From Bifidobacterium vansinderenii (GTDB lineage Bacteria > Actinomycetota > Actinomycetes > Actinomycetales > Bifidobacteriaceae): a DNA stretch of 47,430 nt. The stretch is taken from positions 1-47,430 of the forward strand of contig NZ_NEWD01000024.1 in assembly GCF_002234915.1 (NCBI RefSeq), given 5' to 3'. A model generated the notes under the pieces. That model was not told the DNA's origin and ran no database searches. It was given only the letters and a program-made list of their open reading frames with translations. How positions within the stretch are numbered: position 1 is the stretch's first letter; every line of letters begins with the position of its first letter. Shown here in pieces: positions 26,506-34,030 of this stretch. The translations under genes and the position numbers were made by a program.

Positions 26506-26687
26506 ATGTTGTCTTTCCGAAGTCGCCTTCGTGAAGCAACTTGAATACAATAAGCCGCAGATGAATTTTATGCAAATTCGATGTTACGTACGGAGTGTCG
26601 CCAATGATTGCAAGGGTTTGGCGGTGAGAGCGGTCACAATCATAGGTGATGCGAGAGATGCAGCAGTCCGTATAGGCGGTGCAGATA

Positions 26688-26734
26688 CTCCCCTCAGTCG
26701 GCTGCGCCGACGGCTCCCCTCAGAGAGGGGAGCC
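26688..26734. repeat. Double-hairpin G/C repeat (family 1, copy 6)
   Basis: CAGTCGGCTGCGCCGACGG followed by CTCCCCTCAGAGAGGGGAG; near-identical to the copy at 22700. It lies immediately after the nucleoside hydrolase stop codon. The rest of the 26511-26687 gap shows no supported gene. Confidence 0.85.
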
Positions 26735-26745
26735 GGAACCGGCAA

Positions 26746-27696
26746 TCAGCCGATGGTCTTGATGGCGTCGATGATGAGGTTCCAGAATCCATCGAAGTCG
26801 AGCTTCACGGCCACCTGGGTGTGGCATTCCTCGGCGCTGGGCTCAGGGCCACGCAGATCGGCCACGGTCATGCCCGTGGTCAGCGCGCCGTGGATCTCCA
26901 CGTCGACCGGGCAGCGACGGGTGGCCACCACCGCGTGATCGATCAGGTAGGCGACGGTGCAGGGATCGTGCACCGGCGGGTCGACGAAGTCCTGGTTGTT
27001 CTTGTATGCCTCGCGGAAGAAGTCCATGAGCCCGCTGGCGAACTTGGACAGGTCCGTGCCGATGGCGTCGATGCGCGACTGCACCTCGGGCGTGCACAGT
27101 GCCTGATGCGTCAGGTCGAGCCCCACCATGGTGATCGGCCAGGATTCGTTGAACACGATGTGCGCGGCCTCGGGGTCGGTGGCCACGTTGAATTCGGCGA
27201 CCGGCGAGCAGTTACCCACGTGGTAGCCGCCGCCCATGAGCACGACCTCCTTGACGCGGTCGACGATGCGCGGCTCCATGCGTACGGCCAGCGCGATGTT
27301 GGTGAGCGGGCCGGTGGGCACGAGCGTGATGGTCTTCGGTTCGGCGTTCATGATCGTGTCGATGATCCAGTTGACCGCGTGACCCGGGTCGAGCGGACGG
27401 GCGGGCTCGGGCAGCTCCACGCCGTCGAGGCCGGTGTCGCCGTGCACGGCGGCGGCCACCTTGAGCGGACGGACGAGCGGACGGTCGGCTCCGGCATGCA
27501 CGGGAATATCGGTGGCGTGCGCGGCCTCGAGCACGGCGCGCGCGTTGTAGGTGACCTTGTCAAGACTCTGGTTGCCGCCGACCGTGGTGACGCCGAGCAG
27601 CTCGATCTTCGGATTGCCCAACGCCAGCAGAATCGCCATCGCATCGTCGTGGCCGGGATCGGAATCAAGAATGATCTTCGTCGGGTTCTCTGCCAT
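26746..27696 (-). CDS. Inosine-uridine preferring nucleoside hydrolase
   Basis: A 316-residue ribonucleoside hydrolase (IUNH family) that splits nucleosides into base and ribose. The calcium site is IILDSDPGHDDAMAILLAL (about 8-26). TTVGGNQSL, TLVPTGPLTNIALA and VLMGGGYHVGN follow, and HDPCTVAYLI (about 240) supplies the last metal/active-site residues. Length and motifs are typical of the RihA/RihB type. The ATG at 27696 follows GGAGCGAATATGG, a fair ribosome binding site. It belongs to nucleoside salvage with the deoxyribosyltransferase downstream. Confidence 0.94.
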   Translation of the reverse strand: MAENPTKIILDSDPGHDDAMAILLALGNPKIELLGVTTVGGNQSLDKVTYNARAVLEAAHATDIPVHAGADRPLVRPLKVAAAVHGDTGLDGVELPEPARPLDPGHAVNWIIDTIMNAEPKTITLVPTGPLTNIALAVRMEPRIVDRVKEVVLMGGGYHVGNCSPVAEFNVATDPEAAHIVFNESWPITMVGLDLTHQALCTPEVQSRIDAIGTDLSKFASGLMDFFREAYKNNQDFVDPPVHDPCTVAYLIDHAVVATRRCPVDVEIHGALTTGMTVADLRGPEPSAEECHTQVAVKLDFDGFWNLIIDAIKTIG

Positions 27697-27776
27697 ATTC
27701 GCTCCTTCACGAATCGCACGTACTGTGTCAGATACCGCGGATTCACACCATTATTCGTTCGTTGAAAATCCGCCTG

Positions 27777-27788
27777 CTAAAACGTTAC
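27777..27788. promoter_or_regulatory. Possible LacI-type operator upstream of the nucleoside hydrolase
   Basis: TAAAACGTTACA is a partial palindrome centred on the CG typical of LacI-family operators. It lies about 85 bp before the hydrolase start. The match is only 4 of 6 bases per half, so this is a weak candidate. Confidence 0.25.
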
Positions 27789-27867
27789 ACCACAGTGTAT
27801 ACGACATGCGGGCGCACCCGCCGCAAGTCCACGCATCACCTATCTCAGCGCGATGACGCACCATCCG

Positions 27868-27956
27868 ATTCACAGCGCAAAACATCCGTTTCCCGGTATT
27901 CACAGCGCCAAACACCCGCCAATCATCCTTTACGACGGGTGTTTCGCGCTGCGAAT
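27868..27956. repeat. ATTCACAGCGC repeat: one direct copy plus an inverted pair
   Basis: The unit ATTCACAGCGCNAAACANCCG occurs at about 27868-27888 and, with CACCCG, at about 27898-27918. The second copy faces its own inverse (CGGGTGTTTCGCGCTGCGAAT at about 27936-27956) across an 18-nt loop, giving a near-perfect 20-bp hairpin. It lies in the long gap between the nucleoside hydrolase and the SRP RNA. Function unknown. Confidence 0.65.
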
Positions 27957-28039
27957 ATGGCATAGGAGCGTAACGGCGAGAAATCAAAGCCGAAAAAAGA
28001 GGAAGGCAGATAAAAAGAAATATAAGAAGAAAAGGAAAA

Positions 28040-28125
28040 GACCCCTACGCACCCGACAGAGACCACTTACCCTTGCTGCATTCCTGCCCTGGGGGAGTTG
28101 GGCGGCATGACGCCGCGTAGGAGCC
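28040..28125 (-). ncRNA. ffs: Signal recognition particle RNA, small bacterial type
   Basis: The minus strand holds the conserved SRP domain IV: CCCCCAGGGCAGGAATGCAGCAAGGGTAAG, with the AGGAATGCAGCAAGG loop that binds Ffh, then CTCTGTCGGGTG. The outer ends pair (CTCCTACGC at 28123-28115 with GCGTAGGGG at about 28050-28042). The RNA guides membrane proteins to the translocon. The 3' end is followed by a roughly 50-nt pyrimidine-rich tract (TTTTCCTTTTCTTC...) that can serve as the termination signal. Exact ends are approximate. Confidence 0.93.
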
Positions 28126-28133
28126 GAATTCAC

Positions 28134-28139
28134 ACTATA
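28134..28139 (-). promoter_or_regulatory. -10 box of the SRP RNA promoter
   Basis: TATAGT on the minus strand ends 8 bp before the predicted 5' end of the SRP RNA, the right distance for a -10 element. A -35 element is not clear. Confidence 0.45.
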
Positions 28140-28358
28140 GCGCACACCGTGCGACAACGCCACCCCGACGTGGCGGCACCCCGTGCCGAACCCGTAAACC
28201 TTGGTGCGATCACACTACGAAGACCGGTAAGACGCATACCCGGTACGATGGTACGGCGGACATAATGCGTGGAACACGCCGACGGACGGCATCAGACCGG
28301 ATCGGGACGCGACCGCAACCACAACCGCGAAAGAAGAGAAAGAGAAGCCGAGGAATCC

Positions 28359-29540
28359 ATGAACATCAATCCCGCAAATGCCGACCTCGTCATCGTGGGC
28401 GCGGGCCTGTTCGGCCTGACCATCGCACAGCAGGCGGCCGAACACGCCGGCGTGCGCGTGCTCATCATCGACGTGCGAGACCACATCGGCGGCAACGCCT
28501 ACTCGTACTTCGACAAGGAGACCGGCATCGAGATCCACAAGTACGGCGCCCACCTGTTCCACACGTCGAACCGTCGCGTGTGGGAGTATGTCAATCGATT
28601 CACCGAATTCACGGACTACGTGCACCGCGTGTACGCCACGCATGACGGCGAGGTCTACCCGCTGCCGATCAATCTGGGCACGATCAATCAGTTCTTCCAC
28701 GCGCACTACACGCCCGCCGAGGCTCGCGAACTGGTGGAACGTCAGGCCGGCGAGCACGCGCACGGCATCGCGCGCAATCTCGATGAGCAGGGCAAGAAGC
28801 TCATCGGACAGCCGCTGTACGAGGCGTTCATCAAGAACTACACGGCCAAGCAGTGGCAGACCGACCCCGCCGAACTGCCGGCGAGCATCATCCGTCGTCT
28901 GCCCGTGCGGTTCAACTACGACAACCGCTATTTCAAGGACACGTGGGAGGGCCTGCCGAAGAACGGCTACACCGCGTGGTTCGAGAGGATGATCGCCGAT
29001 CCGCGCATCGAGGTGAAGCTCGGCGTGGACTTCTTCGACGAGTCGCAGCCGCTCAACAGGCGCACGCTGGCCGAGGCGGGCGTGCCCGTGGTGTACACCG
29101 GCCCGATCGACCGGTATTTCGACTACGAGCTGGGCGAGCTCAAGTGGCGAACCGTGGACTTCAAGGAGCGTCGTTACGACGAGGACGATCACTTCGGCTG
29201 CCCGGTCATGAACTATTCCGACGCGGACGTGCCGTACACGCGCGCGATCGAGTTCAAGAACTTCAATCCGGAGCGCGCCGAGTCGTATGCGCCCGGCAAG
29301 ACGGTGGTGTGGGAGGAGTATTCGCGCTTCGCGCGCCGCGGCGACGAACCCTACTACCCCATCAACACCGCCGAGGACAAGAGCATCTACGACCAGTACC
29401 GCACCAAGGCGCAGCTGGAGCCGAACACGGTGTTCGGCGGGCGGCTCGGCACGTACCAGTACTACGACATGCATCAGGTGATCGACACGGCGCTGACCGC
29501 ATACGTGGAGCAGGTCGCCCCGCTGCTCAATCGGTGGTGA
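28359..29540 (+). CDS. glf: UDP-galactopyranose mutase
   Basis: A 393-residue flavoenzyme that converts UDP-galactopyranose to UDP-galactofuranose for cell-surface polysaccharide. The FAD motif is LVIVGAGLFGLTIAQQAAE (about 9-27). Then come RDHIGGNAYSYFD, the substrate-side HKYGAHLFHTSN (about 66-77), YTAKQWQTDP, YTGPIDRYFDY and the C-terminal FGGRLGTYQYYDMHQVI. Length and motifs are canonical. The ATG at 28359 follows CGAGGA; the open frame to 28269 is not needed. Upstream at 28204-28215 is a GTGCGATCACAC palindrome like those before mscS. A 149-bp palindromic repeat begins 7 bp after its stop codon and separates it from the convergent eleven-gene cluster. Confidence 0.96.
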   Translation: MNINPANADLVIVGAGLFGLTIAQQAAEHAGVRVLIIDVRDHIGGNAYSYFDKETGIEIHKYGAHLFHTSNRRVWEYVNRFTEFTDYVHRVYATHDGEVYPLPINLGTINQFFHAHYTPAEARELVERQAGEHAHGIARNLDEQGKKLIGQPLYEAFIKNYTAKQWQTDPAELPASIIRRLPVRFNYDNRYFKDTWEGLPKNGYTAWFERMIADPRIEVKLGVDFFDESQPLNRRTLAEAGVPVVYTGPIDRYFDYELGELKWRTVDFKERRYDEDDHFGCPVMNYSDADVPYTRAIEFKNFNPERAESYAPGKTVVWEEYSRFARRGDEPYYPINTAEDKSIYDQYRTKAQLEPNTVFGGRLGTYQYYDMHQVIDTALTAYVEQVAPLLNRW

Positions 29541-29546
29541 GGCGGC

Positions 29547-29695
29547 GTGCGGACTACTAAATCCGCGCACGCCATTCGGTAAATCAATTCAGTAGTCCAA
29601 ACGAGACGGTTTTCCGCGATGTGAGCGGACACATTGTCACGTTCGGACTACTGAATCGTGGCGTGCAAATTACTGAATTAATTCAGTAGTCCGCA
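29547..29695. repeat. 149-bp GTAGTCC element, left copy flanking the eleven-gene cluster
   Basis: It starts GTGCGGACTACT and ends TTCAGTAGTCCGCA. It contains four AGTAGTCC or GGACTACT half-units, arranged as nested palindromes around TTTTCCGCGATGTGAGCGGA. The copy at 43182-43330 has the same length and orientation and differs at 7 positions by my reading. It lies between convergent genes (glf and the last gene of the cluster). A divergent relative is at 4730. Confidence 0.9.
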
Positions 29696-29712
29696 ATCCG
29701 CACGCGACACCC

Positions 29713-31434
29713 TCACAGCGCGTTGAGGGTGTCGCACAGCTTGGCGGAGAGCAGATCCTGCTCGTGGAAGTCCTCGGCGAGCTTGGCGAACTGCGCGCCC
29801 AGCGCCGTCAATCGTTCCTTGACCGAGGCGATGCGCTGCTCGTAGGCGAGATCGATGCGCTTGCGCTTGTTCATGTTGAGCAGGAGCATGCCGAGTCCGC
29901 CCACGGCCACGATCGCGCCGACGGCGATCAGTGCGGGCGAAACGAACGCCGTCGCCACGCCGCCGGCCACGCCCAGCACCATGAGCACGATCGGCATGAT
30001 GTCCTTGATCTGCGCCTTCTCGGCCGTGGCCTTGCCATGGTAGAACTCCTCCACCTGGCCGAACACGCCCTGCGGCTGACTCAGATCCACCTGACCTGCC
30101 TCGAAGTCGTCGATCTTCACCGCCTGCACCGGCTGGAACATGCGCTGGTAGTTGGCGATGTAACGGTCGCCGGCCTCCTGCTGCAGTTCACGAGTCATGA
30201 GCAGCATGTTGCGACGCATCTGCGCATTGGCCTCGCCGTTGCCGCCGGGAGTGAACAGCCAAGCCATCATCTCGTGCACGATGTCGAACTCGGCCGCATC
30301 GTGCTGCTTGTGCAGCTGGTATGCCTCGTTCGCCGCGGCCACGTCGCCCTGCAGGCGGATGATCATTTCGTTGCGTTCGATCTCGTCGTACACCTTCTGT
30401 TCAACGGCACACGGATCGGCTACGATCTTGTCGATGTACGCCTTGAGGAACTCGTTGCGCGTATCGTCGTCTACGTTCATGACGGCGTTGATGAAGTCGA
30501 CCACATTTGCATTGTTGCGCGCCAGCGCCAGCGCCTGCTGCAGCCCGCCGTACGTGGGCACGAGTGCAGCGATCTGATCGTAGGGGAAGGAACGGTCGTT
30601 GACGAACGTACCGTACCGTTCGGCGATCTCGTCGATGGCCGAATCGCGCAGGTTGCCGGAATCGGTGATCGCCTCGTTCACCAGCGAGCGAATGTAGTTG
30701 TTCACCTTGGTGCGCGTGGCGTCGGACAGCTTGTCCTCCACGGTCTTGGACAGCATGGAGAAGAACAGCAGCACCATGGGCTTCTCCGAACCCGACAGCG
30801 GCTTGGCGGTCAGGTATGCGAACCATTTGAGCGCCACGTCCTCACGACGCAGACGCAGGTAGAACACGAGCAGGAACGACGCAGTGCGGCGGTCATCGAG
30901 CTGCATGGCACGTTCGAGTGCGCGCTGGGCGCGTTCTCGCTGGTCGGCGCGCCACGCCACCACGGCCATGAGCGTGCAGGTGAGCCAGTAGTCGGGCTCC
31001 TCCAGCTGCTTGCGTTCCACGGCCTTCTCGATCACCTCCTCGGTGACCATGGAGAAGTCGAGGTTGTCCATGATGCCCTGCACGATCTTGCGCACCGTGC
31101 GGTACACGGCGAAGTCGTAGTACTTCGTGTTGTTGCACTCGCGGATGCGCTTATTCGCCAGCTCCATCTGCTTGAGCCGGGCGTAAAGCTTATCCATGTC
31201 CTTCTGAATCTCATAGGCATCGACCACACGCTGGTGCGAGCGCTGCAGCGATCCGTCGGACGCGCTCAGCGTGTGGCGGATCTGGTTTGTTGTATCGTTC
31301 AACGAATTCCGGGCACCGTTGATGGCGCCCACCGCCGTGCCGATTTCGCTGCGCAGACGCTGGTTCTCTGCCTTGATAGTGCTCAGCTCCGACTCCAGTG
31401 CGGCGATCTCGGCCCTCAGGTCTCCGTTTGCCAT
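29713..31434 (-). CDS. Coiled-coil, helical, two-TM protein (paralogue A of the cluster)
   Basis: 573 residues with no named family that I recognise. Residues 1 to about 95 are heptad-like coiled coil (LRAEIAALESELSTIKAENQ...). A helical middle follows, with a core of the form YWL-x4-MAVVAW...RALERAMQLDDRRTA...FYLRLRREDVALKWFAYL. Two closely spaced TM segments sit at about 472-519 (IVLMVLGVAGGVATAFV, LIAVGAIVAVGGLGMLLL), then a short cytoplasmic coiled coil. The same plan and core recur in the 533- and 580-residue proteins of the cluster, so these are triplicated paralogues. It is the last gene of the operon, 54 bp after the AAA+ ATPase; the ATG at 31434 follows TAGGAGG. I infer a membrane-anchored scaffold or substrate of the ATPase. 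Confidence 0.85.
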   Translation of the reverse strand: MANGDLRAEIAALESELSTIKAENQRLRSEIGTAVGAINGARNSLNDTTNQIRHTLSASDGSLQRSHQRVVDAYEIQKDMDKLYARLKQMELANKRIRECNNTKYYDFAVYRTVRKIVQGIMDNLDFSMVTEEVIEKAVERKQLEEPDYWLTCTLMAVVAWRADQRERAQRALERAMQLDDRRTASFLLVFYLRLRREDVALKWFAYLTAKPLSGSEKPMVLLFFSMLSKTVEDKLSDATRTKVNNYIRSLVNEAITDSGNLRDSAIDEIAERYGTFVNDRSFPYDQIAALVPTYGGLQQALALARNNANVVDFINAVMNVDDDTRNEFLKAYIDKIVADPCAVEQKVYDEIERNEMIIRLQGDVAAANEAYQLHKQHDAAEFDIVHEMMAWLFTPGGNGEANAQMRRNMLLMTRELQQEAGDRYIANYQRMFQPVQAVKIDDFEAGQVDLSQPQGVFGQVEEFYHGKATAEKAQIKDIMPIVLMVLGVAGGVATAFVSPALIAVGAIVAVGGLGMLLLNMNKRKRIDLAYEQRIASVKERLTALGAQFAKLAEDFHEQDLLSAKLCDTLNAL

Positions 31435-31488
31435 GTCTTCCTCCTATACGATGCCTGTGTCACGTTGATGATGTCCGTCATAAGTCCG

Positions 31489-33078
31489 TCACGATGCCGG
31501 TTGGGCGTGAGTACTGCCCCACTCGCGGATGAACGCGATGCGATCCGGCGCGATGGGAATGGTGGATGCGAAGTGCTCGGCCAGAGCCTCCGCCGTGGGA
31601 TGGCTCTCCCGTTGGGCGCCCACATTCCCCGGGTCATTCCCCCGATCACTGCCGAATACGATCTGTTCGGCCAGGTCCTTGATGGTCTGCTCGATGTCGG
31701 AGTATGAGAATCCGTCGCATCTCTCGACCAACCGCGCGATCTCGTCGTCGGAGAAATCCACGTGCAGGCACAGCCGCGAATACAGTCGGATCGTTTCTGC
31801 GCGTTCGGCCGCGTTCGGCAGATCGATGAAGAACGTTTCCGAGAAACGGCCCTTGCGGAACAGTTCGGGCGGCAGATGGGTGATGTCGTTTGCCGTGGCC
31901 ACCATGAACACCTTGGCGTGCGATTCCTGCAGCCAGAACAGGAACTGGCCGAGCACGCGGTTGGCCACATCGCTTTCGCCTGACGTGCTGGACAGCGCCT
32001 TCTCGATCTCGTCGATCCACAGCACGCACGGCGCCACGTTGTCGATGTAGTCAAGCGCCTCCTGCATGCGTCGTTCGGTCTCGCCCACGTATTTGTTGTA
32101 GACGGACCCGATGTCGAACCGGAACAGCGGCAGCTCCCACCGGGCGGCGATCATCTTCGCGGAGAACGACTTGCCGCAGCCGGGCACGCCGGCGAGCAGG
32201 ATACCGCGCGGCGGCTGCAAACAGTATTCGTCGAGCACATCGGACGGCGCGAAGAACACGTCACGCTTGCGGTCCAGCCATGCCTTGAGATTGTTGAGAC
32301 CGGCCACTTCAAGCCTCTGCGGATACGATACGGCGGTCACGTTGCTCACCGGCGTGAACAGATGCTCCTTGCTGGACGCGAGCCGCGGAATGTCGTCGTG
32401 GCCGAGTCCGTTGGACGCGACGAGCGACGACCTCAGCAGGTTGACGATCTGGATCTCGCTCATGCCACGAAGCAGCGTGGCCAGCTGATCGATGTCCCGA
32501 TCAGACCAGCGCACGACGGGGGTTGACATGGTAGAGGTCGACGCGGGGCCGGGCCGAAGCGGCACGCCGGCCGAACCGTCATCCGCGAACTGGTGCGCGA
32601 AGTCGACGATGAGATCGCGGCGCTCGCCGAAGTCGGGAAAATCAAGATCGATGAACAGGCCGAAGCGCGACAGGCGCGGCCACACGTCCTCCGCGGCGAC
32701 CACGATCAGCGTATTGCCGGTATCGCGGGCGAGGTAGGCGGCGGCAAGCAGCTCACGCACGTAGATGCCGTCCTGGCCGATGCGACGGGTATCGGCGAGC
32801 GCGAACACCATATGACGACCGTGGCGGAAGCGCTCGCGGATGAACGCCATCGGGTCGAAGTCCACGTCCTTGGACGCAGTGGCAGACGCGCCCGATGCGC
32901 CGAAGTGCTGCACCTGCTTGGCGTCGGTGTAACAGTAGGCGTTCAGCGAATGCTCCGCGGCGAGCTCTCGCAGCGCCTGCTCCACGCGATGCCGTTCGAT
33001 GGTGCGGATGAGCACCAACGGCACGCCGGCGCGAATGTAGCCGTCAAGCGTGCGTTTCATCTGCTGATAGTTGCTCAT
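31489..33078 (-). CDS. Ycf46-like AAA+ ATPase
   Basis: 529 residues. The N-terminal 160 residues (LDGYIRAGVPLVLIRTIERHRVEQALRELA...; VFALADTRRI; NTLIVVAAEDVWPRLSRF) look like a degenerate ATPase or sensor domain, as in cyanobacterial/plastid Ycf46 proteins. The C-terminal AAA+ domain is complete: Walker A GVPGCGKS (297-304), Walker B VLWIDEIEK (352-360), sensor 1 Asn397 (ATANDIT) and arginines in FRKGRFSE (408, 411). A lid domain follows (AERAETIRLYSRL...). It should form an oligomer that uses ATP to remodel a partner. The ATG at 33078 overlaps the stop codon of the preceding gene (ATGA), and AAAGGAG lies upstream. In this operon it is the only enzyme visible. Confidence 0.9.
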   Translation of the reverse strand: MSNYQQMKRTLDGYIRAGVPLVLIRTIERHRVEQALRELAAEHSLNAYCYTDAKQVQHFGASGASATASKDVDFDPMAFIRERFRHGRHMVFALADTRRIGQDGIYVRELLAAAYLARDTGNTLIVVAAEDVWPRLSRFGLFIDLDFPDFGERRDLIVDFAHQFADDGSAGVPLRPGPASTSTMSTPVVRWSDRDIDQLATLLRGMSEIQIVNLLRSSLVASNGLGHDDIPRLASSKEHLFTPVSNVTAVSYPQRLEVAGLNNLKAWLDRKRDVFFAPSDVLDEYCLQPPRGILLAGVPGCGKSFSAKMIAARWELPLFRFDIGSVYNKYVGETERRMQEALDYIDNVAPCVLWIDEIEKALSSTSGESDVANRVLGQFLFWLQESHAKVFMVATANDITHLPPELFRKGRFSETFFIDLPNAAERAETIRLYSRLCLHVDFSDDEIARLVERCDGFSYSDIEQTIKDLAEQIVFGSDRGNDPGNVGAQRESHPTAEALAEHFASTIPIAPDRIAFIREWGSTHAQPAS

Positions 33079-33779
33079 GCGCGCATCCAGCTCCTTTCCA
33101 ATCGGGTGATGGCGTATGCCGTGTCGTCGGCCTCCGGAGAGGCGCCGCCTGCCGTCCCCTCCCCGTTGCCGCCTCCATTGCCGATGCCTGCCGCCACACC
33201 GTGCAATACGCCGACCACATGCTCGCGGATCTGCGTGGCGAGCTGGCCGCCTTCGTGCTGCGGCATGCCCTGCACGGCGGCGAAGAACAGCAGTCGCGCG
33301 CACGCGTGCGAGTAGCGGGTGCACAGCATGATGATGCCGTCCGTATCGTTGCCCGTGATCTCCTCAAGGCCTTGGGAGAGTCGCCGGCCTTCGTGGTTGA
33401 TCGAGCGCTCGCAGAAGCAACGGATCAGTTCGAAGACCTGTGGGACCGCGCCTGTGGGGATCTCGCCGTAGCGCAGGGCCTGGGCGAGGTCGGTGGAACA
33501 GCGGTCAGATTCCTCGAGGAGATGCCGCCAGTCGCCGTAGTTGCGGGGCGGCTGCGGAACGAGGTCGGAGCCCTCCCTCAGTCCGCCGTTGGCGGTCAGC
33601 TCCCTCCCCGGGAGGGAGCACGGAAGGAAGTAGCCCTGTTCCGGGAGCGCGGAGGCAGCATCGTCCCTCTCCTGCGTTTCCCGTCGCCGGAAGAGCCGGC
33701 GCAGCAGGCCGATCAGCCATGTCAGACCGAGCAGACGCAGCAGACGAGAAGGGCCGGCGGGGACGCGGCGGAGAGTCAC
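33075..33779 (-). CDS. Unrecognised 234-residue protein with a repeat inserted in the coding sequence
   Basis: A GTG start at 33779 overlaps the previous stop codon (GTGA), and the end overlaps the ATPase start, so it is a coupled middle gene. The N-terminus is basic and hydrophobic (SRLLRLLGLTWLIGLLRRLFRRR, split by charges), possibly a membrane anchor. Residues about 54-70 are encoded by a family 1 G/C hairpin repeat (33569-33620) that is in frame, giving CSLPGREL and NGGLREGSD. The C-terminal two thirds (RHLLEESDRCSTDLAQALRYG..., VFELIRCFCERSI, MLCTRYSHACARLLFFAAVQG) are helical. The end is Gly/Asn-rich. I do not recognise a family; a role in the ATPase complex is only suggested by position. 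Confidence 0.75.
   Translation of the reverse strand: MTLRRVPAGPSRLLRLLGLTWLIGLLRRLFRRRETQERDDAASALPEQGYFLPCSLPGRELTANGGLREGSDLVPQPPRNYGDWRHLLEESDRCSTDLAQALRYGEIPTGAVPQVFELIRCFCERSINHEGRRLSQGLEEITGNDTDGIIMLCTRYSHACARLLFFAAVQGMPQHEGGQLATQIREHVVGVLHGVAAGIGNGGGNGEGTAGGASPEADDTAYAITRLERSWMRA
33569..33620. repeat. G/C hairpin repeat (family 1, copy 7) inside a coding sequence
   Basis: CCCTCCCTCAGTCCGCC(GTT)GGCGGTCAGCTCCCTCCC/GGGAGGGAGC, the same unit as in the intergenic copies. It lies within the 234-residue protein gene and is read through in frame, adding about 17 residues. Confidence 0.85.
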
Positions 33780-33949
33780 GACAGGAAGGTCTCCGGGGGT
33801 TCGAGGCTCCAGTCGGGCAGTGACTTGGTCATTTCAGCAAGGCTGTTCTTCTTGGACTGGCGCACGGCGTCCTGATGGTCGTCGCCGAAGTTGGCGTTCA
33901 GGGAGGCGAGCAGGTCGTCGGAATTGGTGTCAGGCTGGTTTGCTGCCAT
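33776..33949 (-). CDS. Small acidic hydrophilic protein of the cluster
   Basis: 57 residues, starting MAANQPDTNSDDLLASLNAN. It has no hydrophobic segment and no cysteine. It is rich in Asp, Asn, Ser and Gln, and has a Lys-rich centre (SKKNSLAEMTKSL) and a C-terminus DWSLEPPETFLS. I know of no family. The ATG at 33949 follows AAGGACC; the stop codon overlaps the GTG of the next gene by four bases (GTGA), so translation is coupled. It could be an adaptor or an intrinsically disordered partner of the ATPase. Confidence 0.7.
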   Translation of the reverse strand: MAANQPDTNSDDLLASLNANFGDDHQDAVRQSKKNSLAEMTKSLPDWSLEPPETFLS

Positions 33950-34030
33950 GATGGTCCTTTCTTTCGCAGGTGTCGTCGGATGCCGGATTGTTCGGCATCC
34001 GCGCATAAACGGTCGTCGGTCAGAAGTCGG

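Noticed and set aside
29547-29695. 149-bp element considered as an insertion sequence
   Set aside because: It has no coding capacity for a transposase; it is a palindromic non-coding repeat.
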